Origin: Thraustochytrium sp. TN22
Taxonomy: Eukaryota; Sar; Bigyra; Thraustochytrida; Thraustochytriidae
Length of the DNA: 64,000 nucleotides
Reading direction: 5' to 3'
NCBI GenBank assembly: GCA_013306675.1
Contig: JABLUY010000175.1
Span: forward strand, 18,657-82,656
Part shown: piece after piece, positions 29,151 through 40,300 of the stretch
Numbering within the stretch: position 1 is the first letter of the stretch
Layout of the letters: each line of letters opens with the position of its first letter
The notes under the pieces: model-generated
The model's database searches: none
Told to the model about the DNA's origin: nothing
What the model saw: the letters and a program-made list of their open reading frames with translations, nothing else
Program-made: the position numbers and the translations under genes

Positions 29151-31196
29151 TCAAACATGGGCAACCTGGCGGTCGGCCGCGGCGGCGGCAGAGCCTGGGC
29201 TCGCGGGTGGGCTGTTGCTGGGCGGCGTGGAGGTGCCCTCCTCGTCGGCCTCGGGGGCCATCTTGGGCGACTTCCCCTTGCCATTGACCTTGGAGCGACG
29301 AGCCTTGACGCCGACGCCAACGGCGAGCAGCACGTCAAGGATGGCGAGAATGACGACGACAGCAATGGCCGAGGCGGGCCAGCCGCTGTTGCCGGCGGAG
29401 TCGGCATCACCATTGCCCGGGTTCTTGTTGCCATCCTCGCCGGTGGAGGTGGTGGGCGAGGCGGTGGTGACGCGCGAGGTGGGCGCAAAGGTAGCAACGG
29501 GCGGCGGAGGCGGCGGGGGCGAGACTGAGGTGGGGCTGCTAGTGGGCGCACTTGAGGGCGACCGGGTCTCGCCGGTGCGAGTGGGCGAGGCGGTAGGCAC
29601 GGCGATGAGCTCGGATCCGAGCTGCGCGAGGGCGGCGTCGCGCGTAGCGAGCAGCACGGTGCCCTGCGCGATGACCGGCGCGGCGATGGCCGTGCCGTCA
29701 AGGTCGGTGATGGAGACAGGGTTGAGGTCGGCGTCGAGCACGTGGAGCTCGGTGCCGACGGCCACGGCGAGGTTGCCGGCGGCGTCAATGACCGGGGCCA
29801 GAACGACGGCGTCATCGTCGAGGGTGAAGTTGCTGTAGGTGGCCAGTACGGAGGAGTCGAGCGTGTCGATGGCGTAGAGCGTAGCGTTCTTGTCGAGCGC
29901 GTAGAGGGTGCCGGCGTCGTTGTTGAGCGCCCATGCGGCGTCGACGTCGGCGTTAAAGACGCGGGCGACGTTGTATTGCTCGGAGCCGTCGGCCGCGTCA
30001 AACTTGGCGAGGCCGCCCTCGGGCAGCGTGACGTAGATCATGCCTTCATCGTCGAGGAGCGGCGCGCCGTAGACGCCAGGCGTGGTAGCGTCAGCGGCGG
30101 CGGCGGTGGCGTCGTCCGCGAGCGCGAGCGACCAGCGCAGGGCGCCCGCGTCGGCCTCGTAAACGTCAAGGTGGCCGGTCCAGGCGCAGGCGAGGACGAC
30201 GCCGCCGTCGGAGGTGAGGGAGAGCGCGTCGGCGGGCCAGTCGAGGCGCGTGTCGTTGTGGGCGCAGACGGGGCGGCGCCAGGTGGAGAGGCCGGCGCCG
30301 GCCTCGCGCTCGGCGTCCGAGACGGCGGAGAGCTTCCAGAGCGAGGACGGGATGCCGGGCAGGCCGCGCGAGGCGACGAAGATGTAGTCGCGCGAGAGCG
30401 CGGGCGTGGCGGCGACAGCGCCGCCGAGGTTGTAGGCCTGCACGAGGTCGCCGGAGGTCTCGTCGACGCGGTAGAGCATGCCGGAGTCGTCGCCGATGAA
30501 GATGTCGCCGCGCGAGGAGACGACGGGCTGACCCACGAAGGACGCGGTGCCGTCGTCGTAGCCAGGCGGGGAAAAGGTCCAGAGCTCGTTGCCGCGCACA
30601 TCGACGCAGACGAGCGTGTGGTCGGCGGTGACGGCGACAAAGTCGCCCGCCGAGGTCTCGACGGGCGACGCGCCGGCGACGCCGGCGCCGAGCGAGGCAG
30701 CGTCCCAGAGCGTAGAGAAGGCGGCGCCGGCCTGGCCGTTCGAGGTCTGCAGCTCGGAGGTGGCCTGGCGGCCGCCGTACGTGAAGGAAGGCGCCGCGCC
30801 CAGCGTGCCGTTGCCGAAGTCCGCGTAGGCGGTGGCGTCCTCGTCGTCGTCATAGGACTGCGCGTTCAGGCTGAGCTCGACGGCGGCGCAGTCCACGGCG
30901 CAGTTGGAGGAGGACGAGTTGGCGAGTGACAGGCACTCATCCTTGTCGTCGGTCAGGTCCTGGCCGTCGCAGCCCTGCGCGCCCACGCAGGCCGCCAGGT
31001 CCGCATAGGCGTCGGCGAAGGCCAAGCAGACCGCGCCGGCCTGCTCGTCCGCGCTCTGCTGCAGAGTCTGCAGCCAGGCGCGCGCCTGGCTAATGCACGC
31101 CGTCTGCTCCTCCGTGCAGGCCACGCCGCTCGCCGACGCGGCCAGCGCCGCCAGCGCGCAGGCCGCCAGCGCGCGCCGCCTGTCCAGGCGCGCCAT
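29151..31196 (-). CDS. Single-pass membrane protein with PQQ-type beta-propeller ectodomain
   Basis: A 681-residue protein from the ATG at 31196. A basic, hydrophobic signal peptide (about 1-24) precedes a Cys-rich segment (about 26-105). Repeated blades follow with PQQ-like patterns: HTLVCVDVRGNELWTFSPPG, GDIFIGDDSGMLYRVD, YDEGMIYVTLPEGGLAKFD-like units, and GTLYALDKNATLYAID. A Thr/Ser/Pro-rich stalk (about 540-600) leads to one membrane helix (about 610-630, AIAVVVILAILDVLLAVGV) and a 50-residue basic then Pro-rich cytoplasmic tail. The layout suggests a surface receptor or adhesion protein. No enzyme motif was found, and PQQ binding itself is not implied. 3' end faces NAF1. Confidence 0.78.
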   Translation of the reverse strand: MARLDRRRALAACALAALAASASGVACTEEQTACISQARAWLQTLQQSADEQAGAVCLAFADAYADLAACVGAQGCDGQDLTDDKDECLSLANSSSSNCAVDCAAVELSLNAQSYDDDEDATAYADFGNGTLGAAPSFTYGGRQATSELQTSNGQAGAAFSTLWDAASLGAGVAGASPVETSAGDFVAVTADHTLVCVDVRGNELWTFSPPGYDDGTASFVGQPVVSSRGDIFIGDDSGMLYRVDETSGDLVQAYNLGGAVAATPALSRDYIFVASRGLPGIPSSLWKLSAVSDAEREAGAGLSTWRRPVCAHNDTRLDWPADALSLTSDGGVVLACAWTGHLDVYEADAGALRWSLALADDATAAAADATTPGVYGAPLLDDEGMIYVTLPEGGLAKFDAADGSEQYNVARVFNADVDAAWALNNDAGTLYALDKNATLYAIDTLDSSVLATYSNFTLDDDAVVLAPVIDAAGNLAVAVGTELHVLDADLNPVSITDLDGTAIAAPVIAQGTVLLATRDAALAQLGSELIAVPTASPTRTGETRSPSSAPTSSPTSVSPPPPPPPVATFAPTSRVTTASPTTSTGEDGNKNPGNGDADSAGNSGWPASAIAVVVILAILDVLLAVGVGVKARRSKVNGKGKSPKMAPEADEEGTSTPPSNSPPASPGSAAAAADRQVAHV

Positions 31197-32638
31197 CTTG
31201 CCTCCTCAAAGTTTTCGAAAATACCACGGGCGCGCAAGCAAGCAAGCAAGCCAGCAAGCAAGCAAGCGCGCGAGCGAGCGCACGCGCCGCGGCCGCTGCC
31301 GCCGCCGCCGCCTCCGCCGCCTCTCGCGCTCGCGCCGCCACCCGCCGCTGCCGGCGCGCGCCGCGCTCCGCTGACTGGCTGCTGCGCCGCGGGCGGGAGG
31401 GAGGTCTCGGAGCCGCGCCTTTGACTTGGCTTTGACTCGCAGGTCCCGCGCGCCCGCTCCTGACTCCCGGCCGCAGGCTCGATGCGCGATGCGGTCTGGC
31501 TGCGCCGCCCGCCCGCTCCCTCGCGCGCGAACGCCGGCTGCGGCGCGGCAGGCTGCAGCGGCCGGCGCTGCAGGCGGTGCCGGTCTGGACAGCGCGAAGA
31601 ATGACGGCGCGCGCGACCGACCGCCGGCCGGCCGCCGCCGCGCGGGACAGTCGGCGCGCGTCCACTGCGCGGCGCAAGGGCGCTATCCGCGGCGCAAGTG
31701 GCGCCTGCCGCGGCGCAAGTGGCGCTGCGCGCTTGCGCCGCGGCGGGAAAAAGTGGGCTCGTGATGAGCCTCCATCTTGCCAGCGCGCGCCGGACCGACT
31801 CCGGGCGTAGACACCAGCGTAGACACGCGGGGGGCGGCGTGGGGGCGGGCGCGGGGGCAGGGAGGGAGAGGGGGCTCGGACAAGGGGAAAGTGCAGGGGC
31901 GCAGGGGAGGCGGGGTTGAGCCGACGGCGGGAGGAGGGCAGAGAGGTGCGCAGTGCCCCCGGAGGGAAAGTGGACACGCAGGGCGCGAGCAGGGGGATAA
32001 AAGGGCACGGTTCGGGGCGGAGCGCCGGGGGGGCGCGGGGCGAGCTCTCGAGATGTTGAAGGCACGTCGGCGAAGTTTGGCCGCTTTGGCCTTTGGCGAG
32101 GCAAGGCTTGACAAGACGAGTCTGGCAATGTTGAGCGGTTTTACGCTCAACCTAACTGTCGCGCCGCGTGCGGCGATGATGAACCAACGTGCTGTCGCTC
32201 CCGCTCTGGAAGACTTGGACCCATCCGGCTTCGGCGAGGGAGCGCGCGAGCGCGCGAGCGAGCGAAGGCAGGCCCGCTGCCCTGATCAGACCCGGCGCGA
32301 CAGTTGAGCTAGCTAGCTAGCTCTGGCCTGTAGCCCGAGCCTCAGATCTGCTAAGCTTGCTATTTTTTCGTTGTCACAGCCAGACTGGCCTCGGACGCGA
32401 GTTTGGCTTGGCTTTCTGACACAGTCAAAGTTCAAGTTGCCGACCACCGCAAGTTCAAGCTGGCCTCGAGGTCGGCTGAGGTGGCTCGCGCTGCACAGGC
32501 CAGGCGCAGACAGAGCCCAGTCGCACGCGCGGCGCGCAGGGGCGGCGGCGGCGGCGGCGCGGCGGCGGCGCGGCGGGCGGGCGGGCGCTCGGCCGGCCCC
32601 GAGGCGAGGCGAGGCGAGGCGAGGCGGGTTTGAAAAAG
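31197..32638. other. Divergent intergenic region, very GC-rich, with (GCAA)n tract
   Basis: Holds a GCAA/GCAAGC run at about 31233-31268, three GCGGCGCAAGTGGCGC-like units at about 31670-31735, a TATA-like GGATAAAAGG near 31996, four or five GCTA units at about 32308-32322, and TTCAAGTT / AAGTTCAAG elements at about 32430-32460. The open frames here are Arg/Ala/Pro-rich artefacts. It probably contains the promoters of the PQQ gene (minus) and the coiled-coil gene (plus). Confidence 0.5.
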
Positions 32639-35308
32639 ATGGCCACGATGGGGTTCGAGGGCAAGTCGGAGGACGTGGAGGAGCTGGCGCAGCAGCTGGC
32701 GGAGCAGGTGGAGTTCAACAACGAGCTGCTGGCGCAGGTGCAGGAGCATGAGGAGGCGCAGGTGCAGGCGCAGCGCGAGATGCAGGCGAAGCAGCAGGCG
32801 CTGCGGCAGGCCATGTCGGTGTGCGACTCGGTGCGCGCGGACCAGGCGGAGCTGCGGCGCAAGCTGGCGTCGGCGCAGGAGGTGGCACAGCGAGCGGCGA
32901 ACGAGACGAAGCGGCTGCAGGTGGAGTACGACGTGAAGACCAAGGAGGCGGCGGCCCTGGAAAAGTACGCGGAGGAGGCGAACGCGGCGATCCAGGAGCT
33001 GCGCGAGCAGGCGGAGGATCGCGAGCGGCGCGCGGAGCAGGCCGAGGCGGAGCGCGAGCGGCTGGAGGAGCGGCTGCAGGCGTACGGCAAGGAGGAGGAG
33101 GAGCGCGTGCGGCAGCATCGGCAGGGGTACGAAGCGCTGAGCCGCGAGCTGGCGGAGCTCAAGGCGGCGCACGGGCCGGTGCAGCGCGAGCTGAGCGTGC
33201 ACAAGGCGCGCGGCGAGGAGCGCGAGCGCGCGCTGGCGGAGCGCGACGCGGAGCTCGGGCGTCTGCGCGACGACGTGGAGCGCGCGCGGCGGCGCATCGC
33301 GGAGCTGGAGGAGGCGGAGCGGCAGCGCGGGCTGGCCGAGGCGCAGTTCAAGTCAGACCTGCACAATGAGCAGAGCAAGGCGCTGCGCACGCAGCAGCAG
33401 GCGGAGGCCGTCAAGGCGCAGGCGGAGGCGCAGCGGCGCGAGCTGGACGCGGCACGGCGCGACGCGGCGGAGCTGCAGCAGTCGAACCGCGCTCTGCAGG
33501 ACGAGGTGCGCAGCCTCAACGGCGAGCTGGAGACGCTGGGCAACGACCTGCTGGCGCAGGCGCAGGCGCGCGCCGCGGACAAGGAGCGGCTGGAGTCGCG
33601 GCTGCGCGAGATGCAGGACGAGCTGGGCCAGCTGGCGCGCGAGGCGCGCGAGCGCGAGCGGCAGGCCTCGGAGGCGGCGCGGGAGCGCGCGGCCGAGGCG
33701 GCAGACCAGCGCAAGCAGCACGAGCAGCAGCAGCGGCGGCTGCACGACGAGAACCGGCAGCTGCAGGACCTGCTGCAGCGCGCACAGGATGACAACGAGG
33801 CGCAGATGCAGCACGCGGCGCAGGAGCGCGAGGACCTGGAGCAGCGGCTGGGCGCGGCGCAGGAGAAGACGCGCGGCGCCGAGGCGACGCTGGCGCGGCG
33901 CGAGGCGGACATGAAGCGCGAGCTGAGCAAGGCCATGGCGGAGATGCAGCAGATGCAGAACGAGGCGGCCGGGCGGTCCGCGGCCCAGGTCGAGGCCCTC
34001 GGCAAGCTGCATGCCACCGTGCAGCAGCTGGCGGCCGAGGCGCGCGACGCGCAGGAGCGCCAGCGCGAGGCGGCCGCCGAGGTCGAGCAGCTGCGCGCGG
34101 ACGCCAGCAACCTGCGGCGCCTGGGCGCCGGCCCGCTGCGCGACTGGCACGCCGACACCAAGCGCGCGCTGGCGGACCTGGCCGAGGCGCACAACCGCGC
34201 GCGCGGCGACCACGAGAGCGCGCGCGACGCGCAGCTGGGCGCCGAGGTGGAGCGCGACGAGGAGCGTGCCAAGAACCTCATGCTCGAGGAGGAGCGTCTG
34301 CGCCTCGAGGACGAGGTGGCCTACCTCAAGAACGCCGTCAAGAACCTCGAGGAGGCGAGCCGCGAGCGCCTGGAGGACGCTCGCCGCGAGTTCGAGTCCG
34401 CTGCCTCGGAGCAGAGCGACCTGGCGCGCCAGGTCGCCGCGCTGCAGCAGCAGCTCGAGGAGGTCACGGCGCAGAACCGCCGTCTTCTGGAGGAGCGCCA
34501 GCGTGCCAACGCCGCTCTGGCCGATACGCAGGGCCGCAGCTCGCAGCGCGTCTCGGACCTCGAGAAGCGCCTCGACGACGCCGAGGCGCAGCTGCGCAAG
34601 GCTGTCACGGAGCGCGACGCGCTCGAGGCTGACGCCGACCTCATCCGCCGCTCGCTCGAGGACGCCAACCGCAACAACAAGGCGCTCCAGTCCCAGGTTG
34701 CTGACCTCGAGAACCAGACGCGCGACGTGACGGACCGCGAGCAGCAGCATTCGCGCCAGAATGACGCTCAGCTCGCGCGCCTGCGTGAGAGCAACCGCAA
34801 GTACCAGGCGCAGCTCACGCAGACCAAGAACCTCCTCAAGATGACGCAGGACCAGCGCAAGAGTCTCAAGGAGGACAACATGGCCTTGCGCTCCGAGCTC
34901 GACGACCTCTTGCGCTCTTCGCTCGGTCACAACCAGCAGCAGTATCAGCAACAACAACAGCCTTCGTCCCAGCCGCAACAGCAACAGTACATGCAGCCGC
35001 AGCTGGGCGGCCAGGACAACTACGAGACCTCGGCCGGCGCGAGGGGAATGGGCGGCCAGGACAACTACGACACGTCGGCCGGCGCGAGGGGAATGGGCGG
35101 CGGCGGCGGCCCGCAGGTAGGCGCTCCGCCGCCTCACGCACCGTCACCTGCACGCCGCGAGATTCACCACCACTACTCGCATGACGCTCCAGAGGACGAG
35201 CAGAACATGGACAACGGTGTCAACGATCCTTCCAGCTTTGACCTGGATCAGCTTCGCCGAGAGGTCCAGGAACTCGAGGGCAGCAAGGACAACAACACGA
35301 ATCCATGA
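32639..35308 (+). CDS. Long coiled-coil protein
   Basis: An 889-residue protein. The start is the ATG at 32639; a TTG three codons earlier was not used. Almost the whole length to about residue 760 is charged heptad coiled coil rich in Glu, Arg, Gln and Ala (for example VEELAQQLAEQVEFNNELLA), interrupted once by LGAGPLRDWHADTKRAL near residue 500. The last 130 residues are Gln-rich and contain two copies of GGQDNYxTSAGARGM, then a His/Pro segment and the final SFDLDQLRREVQELE. It resembles cytoskeletal, centrosomal or myosin-tail proteins in composition, but no motor, kinase or targeting domain is visible, so no function is assigned. Confidence 0.8.
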   Translation: MATMGFEGKSEDVEELAQQLAEQVEFNNELLAQVQEHEEAQVQAQREMQAKQQALRQAMSVCDSVRADQAELRRKLASAQEVAQRAANETKRLQVEYDVKTKEAAALEKYAEEANAAIQELREQAEDRERRAEQAEAERERLEERLQAYGKEEEERVRQHRQGYEALSRELAELKAAHGPVQRELSVHKARGEERERALAERDAELGRLRDDVERARRRIAELEEAERQRGLAEAQFKSDLHNEQSKALRTQQQAEAVKAQAEAQRRELDAARRDAAELQQSNRALQDEVRSLNGELETLGNDLLAQAQARAADKERLESRLREMQDELGQLAREARERERQASEAARERAAEAADQRKQHEQQQRRLHDENRQLQDLLQRAQDDNEAQMQHAAQEREDLEQRLGAAQEKTRGAEATLARREADMKRELSKAMAEMQQMQNEAAGRSAAQVEALGKLHATVQQLAAEARDAQERQREAAAEVEQLRADASNLRRLGAGPLRDWHADTKRALADLAEAHNRARGDHESARDAQLGAEVERDEERAKNLMLEEERLRLEDEVAYLKNAVKNLEEASRERLEDARREFESAASEQSDLARQVAALQQQLEEVTAQNRRLLEERQRANAALADTQGRSSQRVSDLEKRLDDAEAQLRKAVTERDALEADADLIRRSLEDANRNNKALQSQVADLENQTRDVTDREQQHSRQNDAQLARLRESNRKYQAQLTQTKNLLKMTQDQRKSLKEDNMALRSELDDLLRSSLGHNQQQYQQQQQPSSQPQQQQYMQPQLGGQDNYETSAGARGMGGQDNYDTSAGARGMGGGGGPQVGAPPPHAPSPARREIHHHYSHDAPEDEQNMDNGVNDPSSFDLDQLRREVQELEGSKDNNTNP

Positions 35309-36212
35309 CTTTCCTCCCAATGAAGAACACGAAGGCGCCAAAGTAAACAGCAGCACAAGCCAACCCGCAAACCGCAAAAACGCAACACAAGCAGGCCAAG
35401 CCGGCAATGTTAGTATGTCTTAGTATACGAAAAGCGTGTGGGCAGCAGTCAATGGGGACACCTGGTAAGGGGGGCGTCATGGAGAGCGCTCTTGTCGCTT
35501 CGACGTGGTGCCAGGCGATCGCTTCGGCGCAAAACAATGCTTTCGCAGAGTGAACTGCATCAAGACAACGGGCATGTCAATGACGGTCTGACTGGCGTAC
35601 ATGAGGCTCTTCACGGACGACTGCGCCTTTCCCGACACGGTGCCCGGGGTCCAACTTCGAGTAGAACGGCGAGACGCTGGGTTCGTCGGATTTTAACAAA
35701 CTCGTAAATCACCAGGCAGACATTGTGGAGCGCTTTGCCAACTTGAGGATGTGAGCAACACGGTGTTTGCGAGCCAGAGCCAAGATGGCATGTTGCGTGC
35801 TGAGATGTATATATCGGCCAGAGGCAAGCGTGAATTCGTATTTTCCCTGTGAGCGGGCGGCAACGAGGTGGTACGCGGTTCTTCCAGTGGATGGGATGGT
35901 TCGTTACCAGGTTAATAACGTTACATGAACAAAAAAGGATGGGGTCCGAGGCCAGTGCAGACGGTGCAGTGACAAAACAGTGCGGACAAAGGTCAATCTA
36001 AACGTAGCAGGCGAGCCTGGCTACATGGCCTTTGCAAACAGTGCGGTGACCTTCAAGGCCGTTGAAGAAGCCTTGGGAAGAGAGAGAGGAGGGAGACCAA
36101 AGAGCGGTGCTGACTCCTTTTCTTGCTCACTTGCGCCTGCTCGCGTGACGCGCACGCAAACAGGCAGGCAAGCAAACAGGCAGCACGACGAGGGCGGGCT
36201 GAGCTCATCGCC
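35309..36212. other. Convergent intergenic region without a recognised gene
   Basis: Base composition falls to a more balanced GC level here. Contains a TATATATC-like stretch near 35808 and a GTTAATAACGTTA palindrome near 35911. Short frames only, none supported. Confidence 0.4.
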
Positions 36213-37367
36213 TCAAAAGGCGGCGGGGACCTGGGCGGGGTGATGATGCGCCTGGGCGAGCGCCATGGCCGTGGCGGAGGCGGCCTTGAGCGCGAGCGCG
36301 CCGACGACGGCGTCGCGCACGGGGCCGGAGGCGGCGGCGAGCGTGGTGTGGACCGTGCGCGTGTGGGCCTGGAGGTGGTCCTTGCGCGAGAAGTCCTTGG
36401 CACAGAGCGAGCACGGGTAGCGGCGGCGCTCGTGGAAGCTCTTGATGTGCGTGCGCAGGTGCGAGTTCTGGGTGAACTGCTTGCCACAGAGCTGGCAGGC
36501 GTAGCGCTGGCGCTCGTGGATGGACTTGATGTGCTTGCGCAGGTTGGAAGGGTCGGTGAAGGCCTTCTTGCAGGACGGGCAGGTGTAGGTGCGGCCGTTG
36601 TGGGCAGCGTTGATGTGCTTGTGCAGGTTGCACTTGGTGGAGAAGCTCTTGTCGCAGAGCTCGCACGGGAACTTGATGCCCTGGTGCACGCCCTCGATGT
36701 GGCGCTTGAGCTCGTTGGGGAAGCGAAAGGCCTTGGAGCAGAGCTCGCAGACCTGCTTCTTGACGACCGGGCCTTTGCGGCGCAGCTGCTTGGCTGTCGC
36801 AGCCGCCTCGGTGGCAATCCCGGGGCGGTCGCCCGCAGATGTGAGCGCCTGCGCCACGGCCGGGTACAGCTGCAGCGGCTCGGCGTGCGAGTGCGAGTGC
36901 GAGTGCGAGTGCGCTTGCGAGTGCGGGTACGCGTGCTGAAACTGCTTGGAGAAGCAGGCAGGGGCCGGCGTGGAGGCGAAGGCGGCCGCGGCGTTGTTGG
37001 CGCCCTCGCGCGCGCGCATGGCCTGCTGCAGGCTGGTGAGCAGCGAGTGATCGGCGAAGGAGCTAAGCGTGCGCGGCTGGGACTCGCCGTCGACGCTGCT
37101 GCGGCCGGAAGAGGGCGTGGATGTGCCGCTGCTGCGCGCGAGCAGCTCGCGCAGCAACTGCGTGGACTGCAGCGTGTCGGAGACGCCCAGCAGCACGCTG
37201 GCCACGCGGCGCTGGTCCTGCTGCGGCAGGTTGGCCAGGCCCTCGCGCAGCGCCTGCTGCTTGGACAGCTCCGCTAGTGCGTCCGCGTGCAGGCCCGCCA
37301 TTTGCGGCGCCATTGCGGTGGCCACGCCGCCGCGCGCGCTCTCGTGCGCGTGCAGCAGCGGCAGCAT
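36213..37367 (-). CDS. C2H2 zinc-finger protein with five fingers
   Basis: A 384-residue protein from the ATG at 37367; an open extension upstream is Ala/Arg/Ser-rich, begins at non-ATG codons and was not included. Five consecutive fingers of the C-x2-C-x12-H-x4-H type occupy the last 200 or so residues, beginning CELCSKAFRF, CELCDKSFST, CPSCKKAFTD, CQLCGKQFTQ and CSLCAKDFSR, with short linkers like those of DNA-binding arrays. The N-terminal half is Gln/Leu/Ser-rich, with a (HS)n stretch encoded by a GAGTGC repeat at about 36884-36925, and could be a regulatory region. Most probably a sequence-specific transcription factor; targets unknown. Confidence 0.88.
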   Translation of the reverse strand: MLPLLHAHESARGGVATAMAPQMAGLHADALAELSKQQALREGLANLPQQDQRRVASVLLGVSDTLQSTQLLRELLARSSGTSTPSSGRSSVDGESQPRTLSSFADHSLLTSLQQAMRAREGANNAAAAFASTPAPACFSKQFQHAYPHSQAHSHSHSHSHAEPLQLYPAVAQALTSAGDRPGIATEAAATAKQLRRKGPVVKKQVCELCSKAFRFPNELKRHIEGVHQGIKFPCELCDKSFSTKCNLHKHINAAHNGRTYTCPSCKKAFTDPSNLRKHIKSIHERQRYACQLCGKQFTQNSHLRTHIKSFHERRRYPCSLCAKDFSRKDHLQAHTRTVHTTLAAASGPVRDAVVGALALKAASATAMALAQAHHHPAQVPAAF

Positions 37368-40300
37368 GCTGGTCGCCGTCTTGTCCTGTTGGGCCGCGCC
37401 CCCCGTGCAGTCGCGCCGCGACGCGGGCGTTGGGACCCCGAGGTTTCCGCTGCCGGACGCTGGCGGCGGCGGGCGAGCGCGCGCGCGCACGAGCGCCGCG
37501 CTGCGCTGCGCCGCGCTGCGCCGCGCTGCGCCGGGCTGGCTGGCTGGCTGGTGGGCGAGCGCTCCGCTTGGTCTGCGCTGCGCTGCGCTAGCTAGCGAGG
37601 TTGGCGAGCGCGATGACCTGAGACGACAACACGAGCCGAGACGAGACGACTCCGCGCGACGAGACGAGACGAGACGAGACGAGCCGACGGGGCAGGCGAC
37701 GCGAGCGCTGCTGCTGCTGGCTGGCCTGCTCGCCTTGCTTGCTTGCTGCTTGCTGCTTGCTGCGCGCGGTGGGCGCGGAGGGGATGGGGTTCTGGGTGCC
37801 GCCGCGGCGCTGCCTCGCGCCCGCGTCGCTCCCAAGAGACGAAGCGAGCACTGCCGCGCCTTGTCTTGCCGCCGCCGCGGTGACGCGGGGGGCCCCGTGT
37901 CGCGACGCGCACTAACTCGAGCAAGCTAGCTGGGCCAGAGGCGGGAAAGCGAGCAAGCTGCGAGAAGCAGGGCAGGCGGATGTTGAGGGGCGGGGGCCAG
38001 AGGAGGAAGGAGGCGGCGGAGGCCGGAGGCCATGCTTGCTCAGGCTGGCCCCGTGACTCAAGCCGGACACGAAGGCGCCGCGGCGGCGAGGCGCTCAGCT
38101 CGCCGCGCCAGGTCTCGCCCGCGCGCGCGCGCCTGCGAGCCTGCGAGCGGGCTGCGCGCCGGCCCCTGCTGCGCGCGTCGGCTCGCCCTGGGCAGGGCAG
38201 CGCGCCCCGGCGCGGCGCAGCGCAGCGCGGCGCAGCGCGGCGCGGCGCGGCGGCGCGCTCGCCCGCTCCTGGCCGGCCGGTCTCCAAGCGCCGGGCGGCG
38301 GGAAATCCGCAGGCCACTCGCCGCCCCTGCGCTGCCGCTGCCAGTGATATGGCTGGCTGGCTGGGGCTGGCTGGCTGGCGGCGCCGGGGCGCTGCAGCCG
38401 TGCACTGGCAGTGCTGGTGCAGTGCAGTGCAGCCGCGGCGCCGCCCGAGCGCGACGGCGCGCACGGCCAGACGAGGCGTGTGGCCCAGGCGGTGCGTGCA
38501 GTGCCGGTGCTGCGCTCGCTGGCGAGACTCGGCCAGCGGCTCGGCCCCTGCCATGCAGCGCAGTGAGAGCCGCAGCCCGCCGGCGGGGCCTGAGTGAGCT
38601 GACAGTGAGTGAGCGGGAGGTCAGTCAGTCGGAGCCCCGCAGCGCGTGCCGCGTGCCATCACCACTCGCATCACGATGCCGCGCCTGCCTGGCTCCTCCG
38701 CCGAGACCGCGCGCGACGCGGCGCGGCTCGGACTCGGACTCGGACTCGGACTCGGACTCGGACGGAGACTTCCGAGCCGCTGGCCGCTGGCCGCGCCACG
38801 GCAGGCTCAAGCTCCAGCGGCCCTTGGCCGAGGCCGCACACGTGCAGCGCGGCGCAGACTCCCGGGTGGTGGCTGGCGCGGCGAGCGCTGGCCCCGCAGG
38901 CCAGGACTCACATCAGCCAGGAGGCGGGCATTGGCATCGCCGGGAGGTCCCGGAAAAGCGAGCTTCAAGCCAAAAGCCAACGGCGAGGCTGCAACTTGAC
39001 TGTGACGCCCTTGTCGTTGGTGCGGAGCCCCTCTGGCCAGCCAGCAGTGCGCTGTAGCGGCGGTACGTAGTACTTGCTGCAGTGCGCCGCGCGGCGCCGC
39101 GCGGCGAGGCAGTCAGCGGCGTGGCGTGCGCTGCGAGACCACCTCACTGGTGATGGCAGGCTAGCTGAGGTCACTCGGTGGCCAGAGCTGCAGAGCAGCC
39201 TGACCCGGACACGCCCAGACGTGGCACGAAGAAACGAGCCAGATCACGAGCCATCACTGCATCACTGACTGCTTGGCTGCCAGGTGGGCGTGCCACGCGC
39301 TGGGCTAGTGAAGGAAGCCTTCAGGCCAGGCTGCCGCGTGGCGGCGCGTGGAGGCGCCTTGGCCCTCGCATCGCGTCGCTGCCTCGCTCCGGGGGCAGTG
39401 AGCTAGGCTAGGTGAGCACAGCAAAGCACAGAGTCGTCGGCGCCGGGGCGCCTGCCAGCCTTGGCCAGTGCACTGGTGGTTGGCAATCCGGAGGCGCCCC
39501 GATTGCACGCCTCTCCGTGCGCAGGCCTGGAGCCTCAGGCGGGCTCAGCTGGCTTCAAGTTCAAGCCAAAGCTTGCTTGCGACCAAGCAAAGGACAAGCA
39601 ACAAGCGCACCTGCCAGCCCCTCCAGCCAGCAGCAGTCGAGCCCAGCCGCATAGGCCTAGTCGGAGCCAGGCTGCCTTGCTGTCAGAGCTGAGCGTGCTC
39701 GCGCCTGCTCGCTGCGCGTTCGCAGGCGGCCCACCGTCGACGCCTGCGGCGGCCTGTCTGGCTACCTGCGACGAAATCCGCGCAGCTCCGAGTCAGGCTC
39801 ATTGTCCCGCCGTCCACCTGCACCCCTGGCAGCGGCAGTGGCAGGACCGGACAGGTTTTCTGGAGGCTGGTCCCGGCCGCCACCGCCAGTCGCCGCCGCG
39901 GCGGTCCGCACCGGACTCGGAAGCTCGGAAGCTCGTGAGTCCTCTTCCGCCGCGGCATCCGGGGGTCTCGTCCGCCCGCAGCAGCTCGCGAACGAGAAGC
40001 TGCAGCTTGCCGAGGGCGCGCTGGCCGCCGCGCCGCAGGCTGGCTTCGCACTGCGGCGCCCTGCGCGCGGCCCGGCCGTCCGCGCGCGCGCGAGGCGGGC
40101 GCGAGGCGGGCGGTACGCCTGCCAGCTGGCAGTAGCCGGCGAAAGAAGCGCCGCGTGGCCTGCCAGCCGGCAGGCCAGCTGTGGCTGAGCAGGCAGCGAC
40201 AAGTTCTTGAGGAGACGCGGTGTTTTGGCTTCCCCCGCGGCGGCGACGCCCGCGCCAGCCTGACTTGCCGCCGCGTCTCGCCGCTCTCGCACCGACCACG

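Noticed and set aside
37368-37835. 156-codon upstream extension of the zinc-finger protein
   Set aside because: Low-complexity, starts at a non-ATG codon and covers tandem GAGAC and GCTAG repeats typical of the intergenic DNA.
38032-39057. 341-codon frame in the gene-free island
   Set aside because: Biased Arg/Ala/Gly/Pro content, a Ser-Asp run produced by a hexamer repeat, and no domain or alternative support.
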